Below are positions 7,384 to 13,362 of a stretch of 15,761 bases of DNA, piece after piece. A model generated the notes under the pieces. That model saw only the letters and a program-made list of their open reading frames with translations, was not told the DNA's origin and ran no database searches. The translations under genes and the position numbers were made by a program. The stretch is from positions 1 through 15,761 of the forward strand of contig CAZDKX010000090.1 of the NCBI GenBank assembly GCA_964505935.1, in the 5' to 3' direction. How positions within the stretch are numbered: the stretch's first letter is position 1; each line of letters begins with the position of its first letter. Source of the stretch: JADGQM01 sp964505935 (GTDB lineage Bacteria; Desulfobacterota; Syntrophobacteria; Syntrophobacterales; Syntrophobacteraceae).

Positions 7384-8148
7384 CTAGGCTCCGGATAAGG
7401 GAGCAAGGAGATTCCGCACGTTTCCTGCAAGGATGGCCTCTTTTTCAGAGTCAGAAAGGCCCAGTCGGGCGATTTGCCGGTACTGCCCCACGGGGTCGCC
7501 GAAGGGAAAATCGGACCCGAACATGATCCTGCTGTACCCGTAGTGCTCAACGTATGCCGTGATCACTGAGGGCGAAACCAGGGAGGTGTCGGTGAAGATA
7601 TTGGGCCGCTCCCAGATGCCGGCACGGCAAAAGCGCTCGAAGCCCCCATTGAGGAGCCCGCAGTGAGGGATGATGATCTTCAGGTCGGGTGCCATTTCGT
7701 CAATAAAAGCGAGCGAATGGGACCACTCCTCTTCCAGGCAGACAGGCAGGTTGCGTTGACGAATGGCAGCCAGGGCAAGCCGGCATCTGGGGTCCTGGTA
7801 GTGGTAGGGTGGCTCATTGCCGTGACGGTGCCATTTGATACCCCGGTGAGCGGGCATCAGCTGTTCCACCGCGAAATCGTTCCAGATGAAGAAGAAGGGA
7901 AAGATCGTCAACCCCCACCCCTCGAGGGACAGGAGGTAATGGTTCGCCTTCCGCCTTTGCTCCTGCCACTGGGGCGAATCCTCGAAGGCTGGATCATAGC
8001 GGTCATAGATCTCACTGACCGGGGGGAACATGACCACCCCGTGGATGTCACTGCCTTTGACCGCGGCATGGTAATCTTCGATGGCCTGAGGTGGATAGGT
8101 GTCGCCCTTGCCGCAATGGGCGTGTGCGTCAATCACGGCGAACCGCAT
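7384..8148 (-). CDS. amidohydrolase-2 family TIM-barrel metal-dependent hydrolase
   Basis: Predicted soluble cytoplasmic hydrolase or decarboxylase of the amidohydrolase superfamily (Amidohydro_2), 254 residues. Visible metal-site elements are DAHAH (His9 and His11) at the end of strand 1, PHCG (His162), and FGSDFP (Asp213) at the end of strand 8. A further basic motif, IKWHRHG, lies at 104-110. Where many relatives have a histidine on strand 5, the matching segment here is LPVCLEEEW (134-142), so a glutamate may serve. Members hydrolyse or decarboxylate varied substrates, and none can be chosen here. The ATG has AAGGA 7 nt upstream. It is transcribed towards frdC but 333 nt apart from it, and divergently from the VanZ-like gene. 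Confidence 0.8.
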   Translation of the reverse strand: MRFAVIDAHAHCGKGDTYPPQAIEDYHAAVKGSDIHGVVMFPPVSEIYDRYDPAFEDSPQWQEQRRKANHYLLSLEGWGLTIFPFFFIWNDFAVEQLMPAHRGIKWHRHGNEPPYHYQDPRCRLALAAIRQRNLPVCLEEEWSHSLAFIDEMAPDLKIIIPHCGLLNGGFERFCRAGIWERPNIFTDTSLVSPSVITAYVEHYGYSRIMFGSDFPFGDPVGQYRQIARLGLSDSEKEAILAGNVRNLLAPLSGA

Positions 8149-8217
8149 GGATGGTCCTTTTCGTGTTGATCGATGCCTGACCGGACCCTCATGCAGGGAA
8201 ACGCTTCATGGCCAAGC

Positions 8218-8247
8218 TTGTCAAGAAGTGCGCAAAAATGCCATAAT
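8218..8247 (+). promoter_or_regulatory. promoter for the VanZ-like gene
   Basis: TTGTCA (8218-8223) and CATAAT (8242-8247) are separated by 18 nt, each matching the sigma-70 consensus at five of six positions. The predicted start near 8254 gives a leader of about 38 nt before the ATG at 8293. It is the best promoter match in the window. Confidence 0.6.
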
Positions 8248-8292
8248 AGCTTGCCAAAGCCGGCCCCGAAGCGGTTACACCGGGAGGAAAAT

Positions 8293-8928
8293 ATGCCGAC
8301 AACCATCAGCTCGCTGTCAATTCCGGAGAGAAGTTCCTCAATCGCTGCCTTTCTGAACCCCTGGAACTGGGTTGCCCTGATCTATGCCGGCCACGTCTTC
8401 GGGGCCTTGGTCGCCGCGCAGCTTTTTGAGGTCAGTATAGCCAAAATGGCGCTGCCCATCGGCTTTCTGGTTCTAGGATTCGCCATTGCGGTCGGCTTCC
8501 GGTGGTATGATCCCGCTTCTCGGGTCGGATGCTGGAAATGGTGGCTGCCGGTGGCCGTCTACGCGTTGGTGGTCTTCCTTTTGTCCGACCGCTCATACCC
8601 GGAAGCACGCACGGTTGTGGATACCAAGGTGTTCCATCCCGTGGAGTACCTGACGCTGGGGCTCTTTCTTTCCGGGGCCTGGCATGGCCTCGCGAAAAAG
8701 CTTGGTACGCCGTGGTTCATCTTCGCGGTCCAACTGTCCGGAACGGCGTATGCCTTCTCCGACGAATGGCATCAAGCCTACATTCCGGGCCGCACCTCAA
8801 CCTTTACCGATGTGCTCATCGATGCCGCAGGGGTGGCTCTGGGATTGGCAGTATTCCTGCTGGCCAGATTCATCGCCCAAAACATCGCACGCGAGCGTCC
8901 TGTGCTGCGTGCCGACCTAGCAGAATAG
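8293..8928 (+). CDS. VanZ-like membrane protein
   Basis: A 211-residue membrane protein with about five hydrophobic segments. The VanZ-family signature lies near the C-terminus as FSDEWHQAYIPGRT followed by DVLIDAAGVALGL, and LSDRSYPEA and KVFHPVEYLTLG fit the conserved earlier loops. VanZ from Enterococcus gives low-level teicoplanin resistance by an unknown mechanism; most family members have no established function, and resistance should not be assumed here. The start was set at the ATG at 8293 because GGGAGGAA lies 3 nt upstream (SD core about 6 nt away) and the promoter is just before it. An in-frame extension to 8173 would include the promoter itself and unrelated residues. The gene stands alone, divergent from the amidohydrolase gene. 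Confidence 0.85.
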   Translation: MPTTISSLSIPERSSSIAAFLNPWNWVALIYAGHVFGALVAAQLFEVSIAKMALPIGFLVLGFAIAVGFRWYDPASRVGCWKWWLPVAVYALVVFLLSDRSYPEARTVVDTKVFHPVEYLTLGLFLSGAWHGLAKKLGTPWFIFAVQLSGTAYAFSDEWHQAYIPGRTSTFTDVLIDAAGVALGLAVFLLARFIAQNIARERPVLRADLAE

Positions 8929-9423
8929 GTTGAGTGGCACGAGGACTCCGCTGAAAACCCGGATGAGCACGGCAAAGCCATCCTGCCCAACCCTGGGAAC
9001 CCCGAATTTCTTTACCCATCACACTCCGCAGTTCGGACTATTATCAGAAAGCCCAGGCCTCGTCAAAAAAACATGTGAGAATTCCCCCGCTTCCCGGAAA
9101 AAACCTTACGTCCGGTCTCGCCGTGTCCCAGGGGTGCTCCGGGTGAACCCGAAAACGGTATGTTCCTTCACGAGCCCTTCCGAGTGGTTTTGCCGGAAAG
9201 GCCCGGCAATCATGAAAGGGTCCTGCCCGTGCCGAGTACCCAGAGCCGGTAGCATCCGGTCTTGTCTTGCCGGAGGTCGTGTCTTAAACTTCCTGCGTTC
9301 CTCCAGGTTTATGTCCCTGGCGGGAGTTTATGGCGAGGCTGGAAGCTGCTTGGGGAGGGTGGAGTGTTGCCCGGTCCCGAGGAAAGGCTGCTGGAGGCAA
9401 GTCAGGTTTGAGAGGAGTATCGC
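8929..9423 (+). other. gene-free interval of about 495 nt
   Basis: No convincing gene is present. An open frame on the plus strand (8930-9427) starts with TTG, has no SD, and encodes a Ser/Pro/Arg/Cys-rich product without family character. A perfect 6-bp hairpin (TGCCGG at 9191-9196 with CCGGCA at 9203-9208) has no U-run. TTGTCT (9262-9267) and TTAAAC (9284-9289), 16 nt apart, are a weak possible promoter for the next gene, which would then have a leader of over 120 nt. I could not match the interval to a known riboswitch or small RNA. Confidence 0.35.
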
Positions 9424-10317
9424 ATGAGCCGGGTCGCATTCGTCAAAACCCAGGACCGAAAACAGGGTGTGAAAGCCGTTCTCGGAGGGTTGGAGGTCAA
9501 TCCGGTCCGAGGCAGGGAGGTGTTGATCAAGCCCAATTTCAACACGGCCGACCGCTGTCCGGGCTCTACCCACAACGACACGCTCGTTGCCCTGGTGGAG
9601 GAGCTCTGGGCAATGGGGGCCACGTCGATCAGCGTTGGCGAGCGAAGCTATCCGCCGACGAGGCAAGTGATGGAGGAGAAAGGGATCATTCCTTTGCTGC
9701 GGGAACGGGACGTTACCATCCTCAACTTCGATGACCTGAAATCCTCGGACTGGATCGAATGCCGGCCTGAGGACAGTCACTGGCCGCAAGGCTTTCGCAT
9801 TGCCCGCCCCATTCTCGAAAGCGAGTGCCTCATTTCCACCTGCTGCCTCAAGACCCACCAGTATGGGGGCGTCTTCACTCTGTCGCTCAAACTCCACGTG
9901 GGAGTCGTGCCCACGTCACGCCATGGCTTCAATTACATGAGCCTCCTCCATGGTTCAACCCATCAGCGCAAGATGATCGCGGAGATTAACGCTCCTTTCC
10001 AGCCGCAGATCGTCCTCCTGGACGGGGTGGAAGCCTTCGTGGACGGCGGCCCCATGACCGGGAAACGGGCCCGGGGGGACGTTTTCCTGGCCGCATCCGA
10101 CCGGGTGGCCGTCGATGCCGTGGGGGTGGCTCTCTTAAAGCTGCTGGGGAGCAATCCCGCCATCATGAATCGGAAGATCTTCGCGCAGGAGCAGCTTGCC
10201 CGGGCGGCGGAGCTTGGCCTGGGCGCCGCCTCGCCCGCCGACATCGAGCTGCTTCCGGTTGACGAGGCCAGCCGGGAAGCCGGTACGGCGGTGCGCAAGG
10301 TCCTGGATGAGGGTTGA
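9424..10317 (+). CDS. DUF362 domain protein
   Basis: A 297-residue soluble protein covered almost entirely by the DUF362 domain. Typical elements are VLIKPNFN (33-40) after the first strands, a SxHxD-like STHND (48-52), the segment VEELWAMGATSISVGERS (58-75), CCLKTH (140-145) and LKLHVGVVP (155-163). Near the C-terminus, LLDGVEAFVDGGPMTG (198-213) is followed by LAASDRVAVDAVG (222-234). The family has no settled biochemical role; many members carry an extra ferredoxin domain, which is absent here. The ATG has GAGGAG 7 nt upstream. It converges on the DHH/CBS gene with only 24 nt between the stops, and no operon partner is seen. Confidence 0.85.
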   Translation: MSRVAFVKTQDRKQGVKAVLGGLEVNPVRGREVLIKPNFNTADRCPGSTHNDTLVALVEELWAMGATSISVGERSYPPTRQVMEEKGIIPLLRERDVTILNFDDLKSSDWIECRPEDSHWPQGFRIARPILESECLISTCCLKTHQYGGVFTLSLKLHVGVVPTSRHGFNYMSLLHGSTHQRKMIAEINAPFQPQIVLLDGVEAFVDGGPMTGKRARGDVFLAASDRVAVDAVGVALLKLLGSNPAIMNRKIFAQEQLARAAELGLGAASPADIELLPVDEASREAGTAVRKVLDEG

Positions 10318-10341
10318 ACGCAACCCCAATATCCTTGTGTC

Positions 10342-11631
10342 CTAGAAATCATAAATATGGAGCACAAGGTCGCTTCTGGTGACAACGCCAACCACTCTGC
10401 CGTTCTCGACCACGGGGAGGATGCCGGTGTCGGCTTCCGTCATAAGCCGCAAAGCCTCCCTGGGAAGATCATCCGGGTGAATCAGGGGAATGTTGGTCCG
10501 CATGAAGGCCTTAACCGGCGCCTTCAATTGGATCGCCGTCTTTGCTTTTCGACATTCCTCCCTTGAGACCATGCCGCTGAATTGCCCTTCGTCCATAACC
10601 AGCACCGTACGGGAGCGTGCCCGCTCAACCATGGCGCATGCGTCCCGGACCGCCGTGGTTGACGGAACTGCCGCTTCAGGCTGGGACATGATGTTGCGAA
10701 CCCAGATGCGGGGTTTATTCAACTGGTCGGCAAGAAGCTCCATGACCTTATTGCGCACCGCTTCAGCGTCTTCCGACTTTACCATGGCGGACCCCGCCCC
10801 GGCGTGGCCTCCTCCGCCCAGCTTTCGCATGATCTCCCCAACATCGATCTCCTGAGCTCCGGCGCAGCCAATGACCATGCAGCGATCAGCAGAGGTGGCG
10901 AAGATCCCAATCGCTGCATCCAGGCCCATAATATCCTTATAGCGGGAAACCACCGAGGAAAGCATGGACAAGCCGCTGTCAATCGGCACCAGCAGGACGT
11001 TCACTTCATATCCTCCGAAGGGGGACGAGTCGGAAGCATCGAGCATTCTCGCCAGGACTTCCGTATGACCGTCGTCAAAGGACATCAACAGGTAAGATGC
11101 CGCCACGTTGAGGTCGGCCCCGTTTTCCAGCAGAAACCCGGCGGCATGGGCATCCTCGGCAGTGGTGGAAGGGTAGGCAAGATTCCCCGTGTCTTCGTAA
11201 ATGCCCATGAGAAAAAGCGTGGCGTGTATCGGCGAAAAAACGCAGTCCCGCCTCTTCATCTCGCGTAGCATCAGAGTAATGGTGGCCCCCGCCGGTTCCT
11301 GGCACTTCCAGGAGGGCTCGATATTCCCCCCTTGCAGGTGATGATCCCAGAGCAGGATGGAAAGGTTGTCCTGTTGCTCCAGCGGTGCCAACTGCTCCAA
11401 GCGACGCCAGTTGTTGGTATCCACGACGATCAGCCCGGTGATGCCCTCCAGGTCCATTTCCCTGATGGAGCAGAGCTTGAAGACGTCTCGGTGGAGCGCC
11501 AGGAATTGCTTCACATTGGGTCGCAGTTTCGTTGGCAGCACCCCGGTTGCGGCAGGGTACAAGTGCGTGGCGGCTACCAGGGACGCCAGAGCATCAAAGT
11601 CCGTATTGGTATGGGTGACGGCTATTTGCAT
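10342..11631 (-). CDS. DHH/DHHA1 phosphoesterase with two CBS domains
   Basis: Predicted 429-residue cytoplasmic phosphoesterase. The DHH domain shows HTNTDFDALAS (Asp11 and Asp13), VVDTNNW (Asp71), LWDHH (96-98) and YEDTGNLAY (Asp148), the metal-binding residues of the family. The DHHA1 motif GGGGHAGAG follows at 272-280, then two CBS domains (about 313-365 and 376-425). This order resembles the N-terminal part of large fusions that continue into a poly(A) polymerase/tRNA nucleotidyltransferase, but here the frame stops right after CBS2. Possible roles are NrnA-like nanoRNA or cyclic-dinucleotide hydrolysis tuned by adenylates through the CBS pair (inference). The ATG at 11631 has AGAGGG about 9 nt upstream; the TTG at 11655 has none. 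It lies 36 nt after sixA and is probably co-transcribed with it. Confidence 0.85.
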   Translation of the reverse strand: MQIAVTHTNTDFDALASLVAATHLYPAATGVLPTKLRPNVKQFLALHRDVFKLCSIREMDLEGITGLIVVDTNNWRRLEQLAPLEQQDNLSILLWDHHLQGGNIEPSWKCQEPAGATITLMLREMKRRDCVFSPIHATLFLMGIYEDTGNLAYPSTTAEDAHAAGFLLENGADLNVAASYLLMSFDDGHTEVLARMLDASDSSPFGGYEVNVLLVPIDSGLSMLSSVVSRYKDIMGLDAAIGIFATSADRCMVIGCAGAQEIDVGEIMRKLGGGGHAGAGSAMVKSEDAEAVRNKVMELLADQLNKPRIWVRNIMSQPEAAVPSTTAVRDACAMVERARSRTVLVMDEGQFSGMVSREECRKAKTAIQLKAPVKAFMRTNIPLIHPDDLPREALRLMTEADTGILPVVENGRVVGVVTRSDLVLHIYDF

Positions 11632-11667
11632 TCCCCGATCCCTCTTCTGTGGCAATGTCCGCCGGCG

Positions 11668-12129
11668 TTACTGAATCTTCGGCATGAGGGCCCACTTGAT
11701 GAACCAGGCAGGTTGATCCGCTTCCCTGTCGAGACAAACGATGCCGCCGTTCTGGAACTTGAACACCAAGCGCTCGCTGGAACCCGTGATGAGGGTTGAC
11801 GTCAGCCGTTCCATGAACGGCAGGTGGCCGACGAGCATCAGATTCTCCGTGCAGTCCAGGGCGGCGGCAATCGGCCCCAGTTCGTCCAGGGGATTCAGCC
11901 CGGTGCGCTCCTGAACGCCCTTGTCGGGCTGCAGGGCGGCGGCGAAGATCTCAGCCGTCTGCCGTGCCCGTTTCTTCCCGCTGTGAGCAATGCAGGTGGG
12001 CCGGATCCCGTAGCCTTTGGCTACCCCCGCGATGCGTTCCGTGTCGGCAATCCCTTCTTCCGAAAGCCCCTGTTCGGGATCTTGCTCTTTGGCTAGACTC
12101 TTGCCGTGCTGAACCAGAAAAAGTGCCAT
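11668..12129 (-). CDS. sixA: SixA-type phosphohistidine phosphatase
   Basis: A 153-residue member of the histidine phosphatase superfamily, the compact SixA type that removes phosphate from histidine phosphotransfer domains or from phosphotransferase proteins. The N-terminal motif is LVQHGKS with nucleophile His8; the usual RHG arginine is a glutamine, a variant I also recall in SixA-like proteins of this bacterial group. Second-shell residues are visible in HSGKKRARQTAEIF (49-62), and the second catalytic histidine is His102 in LVGHLPFM. GLSEEG near 21-26 is also typical. The ATG has AGGAG about 8 nt upstream. It is the first gene of a likely two-gene unit with the DHH/CBS gene. No histidine kinase or phosphotransfer protein is nearby, so its target is unknown. 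Confidence 0.85.
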   Translation of the reverse strand: MALFLVQHGKSLAKEQDPEQGLSEEGIADTERIAGVAKGYGIRPTCIAHSGKKRARQTAEIFAAALQPDKGVQERTGLNPLDELGPIAAALDCTENLMLVGHLPFMERLTSTLITGSSERLVFKFQNGGIVCLDREADQPAWFIKWALMPKIQ

Positions 12130-12221
12130 CGTCCCTGCTCCTTTCTGAAGGAATCATGCTGGGTGCCGAGTAGCAGCGTGCGATCCCAGCTCCTTACTGG
12201 CCACGGACCGAGTTGATGTGA

Positions 12222-12239
12222 CACGTCCGATCGGATGTG
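12222..12239. repeat. short imperfect palindrome between two minus-strand genes
   Basis: CACGTCC and GGATGTG flank GATC, giving a 10-bp perfect core (TCCGATCGGA) and, as RNA, a 7-bp stem with one G-U pair. It lies in the 135-nt gap between the DUF4347-like gene and sixA. No U-run follows. It could be an operator for sixA or be incidental. Confidence 0.2.
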
Positions 12240-12264
12240 CGCTGGATAGCCATAAGGCGGGAGT

Positions 12265-12816
12265 CTACCTTCCTATGAGGTCGCGGGCCGTGTAGCTCAC
12301 TGCGGGCCGGCAGTGTACGATAGTGCCTTCGAACCCCGGTGCCCCCCGCTGCACGTCAATGGAGGCGATCACGAGGACCCCGGCATTGTCCGCAATGGCC
12401 TGCACCAGTTGTCGGCCCGGGCTGTTCGGGCTAGAAGTCCCGGGCACACACGCCGTCCCCAGAGGGCGCCATCTCCACTCGCACCAAACGTCGGTGGCAC
12501 TCGCTACTCCACACCCGTGTATCTCTATCCTGGGGTGTGCCCCGACCCAACTCCCCCGCAAATGCTGAAAGGGAATCGTATCGCGCGGCACCCTCAACCC
12601 TGTCCCGAGCTCCATGTAGGAAGGGGCCCCGTGGCAGAGGATCCTGAGCACTCCCACAGGCCCGTGATCCCGGATGCGGGTGCAGATCTGATAGATGCTC
12701 CACGTCTGGTCCACCATGATAGTTTGATCAGCCCGGTTGCTGATGCGTTCGAAAAACGCTTCGAGGCCTGGGATGGTAATTGTTCGGCGCCTGTCCAGTA
12801 CATCGATGTTTGGCAT
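12265..12816 (-). CDS. small standalone protein with a DUF4347-like His/Cys pattern
   Basis: A 183-residue protein with no signal peptide or membrane segment. I recognise it only tentatively. The core reads VLRILCHGAPSYMELG (56-71), then IEIHGCGVASA (98-108), then GRQLVQAIADNAGVLVIAS (134-152). This order (strand ending in xxHG, strand ending in GCxxA, then a helix and strand ending in AS) matches DUF4347, a caspase-like module normally found at the N-terminus of very long repeat-rich surface proteins, where His and Cys would form a dyad (here His62 and Cys102). A Trp/Cys/Pro-rich insertion lies at about 110-133. The start has a strong AGGAGGAGGG ending about 7 nt upstream. It stands 171 nt downstream of the STAS gene. 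Peptidase activity is inference; the alternative is an unassigned hypothetical protein. Confidence 0.6.
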   Translation of the reverse strand: MPNIDVLDRRRTITIPGLEAFFERISNRADQTIMVDQTWSIYQICTRIRDHGPVGVLRILCHGAPSYMELGTGLRVPRDTIPFQHLRGSWVGAHPRIEIHGCGVASATDVWCEWRWRPLGTACVPGTSSPNSPGRQLVQAIADNAGVLVIASIDVQRGAPGFEGTIVHCRPAVSYTARDLIGR

Positions 12817-12987
12817 GATAACACCCTCCTCCTGATATTCAAGGGCTTGCTTAACCTGCCAATCCTTTGGTGGCTGCTCTTCAAACCGCCCCTCTTACCC
12901 TGTAATACCATGGTTGCTTTGCGATCCCGTTCTCAGTCTGTTCTGGCGAGAGTCCATGAACAACGCTTCAAGGCGGCAAGAGGGTGG

Positions 12988-13326
12988 TCAGGAGACCAGC
13001 TGGGCCAGGGCTTCATCACTCGTTGGGAAAACCTGAAAAACCCGATCCATTCTGGTCAGCTTGAAGAGCTTCATGACCTTCTCGCCGGCACTGGCGATCA
13101 CGAGGTCTCCCTTGCCGCCCAGCATTTTCAGACTGGCAATGATTGCGCCAAGACCACTGCTGTCCACAAAGTCGACTTCGCTCAGATCCAACACGAAGAG
13201 CTCCTGCCCTTCGTTGATCAAGGCGCCCATCTGCGTCTTGAAATCCGCGGCAATGGTTGCATCCATGCGCTTTTCCAAAGGCTTGACCACAACCACTTTA
13301 CCCTTCTTCTCATGGACCAGTTGCAT
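12988..13326 (-). CDS. STAS-domain anti-sigma-factor antagonist
   Basis: A 112-residue single STAS domain of the SpoIIAA/RsbV type. The phosphorylation motif FVDSSGLGAI places the acceptor at Ser57, after an LDLSEVDFVD strand, with a GGKGDLVIAS segment and a FKLTRMDRVFQVFPTSDEAL helix as usual. Such proteins, when unphosphorylated, bind a kinase/anti-sigma factor and release its target. No RsbW-like kinase or PP2C phosphatase gene is seen in the window, so partners must be elsewhere. An AAGGGGGG sequence ends 4 nt before the ATG. It begins 36 nt after the glycogen phosphorylase stop, on the same strand, and is probably co-transcribed with it. Confidence 0.9.
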   Translation of the reverse strand: MQLVHEKKGKVVVVKPLEKRMDATIAADFKTQMGALINEGQELFVLDLSEVDFVDSSGLGAIIASLKMLGGKGDLVIASAGEKVMKLFKLTRMDRVFQVFPTSDEALAQLVS

Positions 13327-13362
13327 TTTCCCCCCTTCTCAGGAATGCTCCCCAAATAGCGC

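Noticed and set aside
8219..8224. Perfect minus-strand TTGACA as a promoter for the amidohydrolase gene
   Set aside because: No acceptable -10 box lies 16-18 nt downstream on that strand.
8930..9427. 165-codon plus-strand open frame in the gap before the DUF362 gene
   Set aside because: TTG start, no SD sequence, composition like non-coding DNA, and it overlaps the start of the DUF362 gene.
10311..10326. 6-bp hairpin GGGTTG/CAACCC at the end of the DUF362 gene
   Set aside because: The stem is short, overlaps the stop codon and is not followed by a U-run, so it is not a supported terminator.
12313..13359. 348-codon plus-strand open frame opposite the STAS and DUF4347-like genes
   Set aside because: It is the complementary reading of a well-supported STAS gene and an RBS-backed gene; the product has no family character and the frame has no ribosome binding site.
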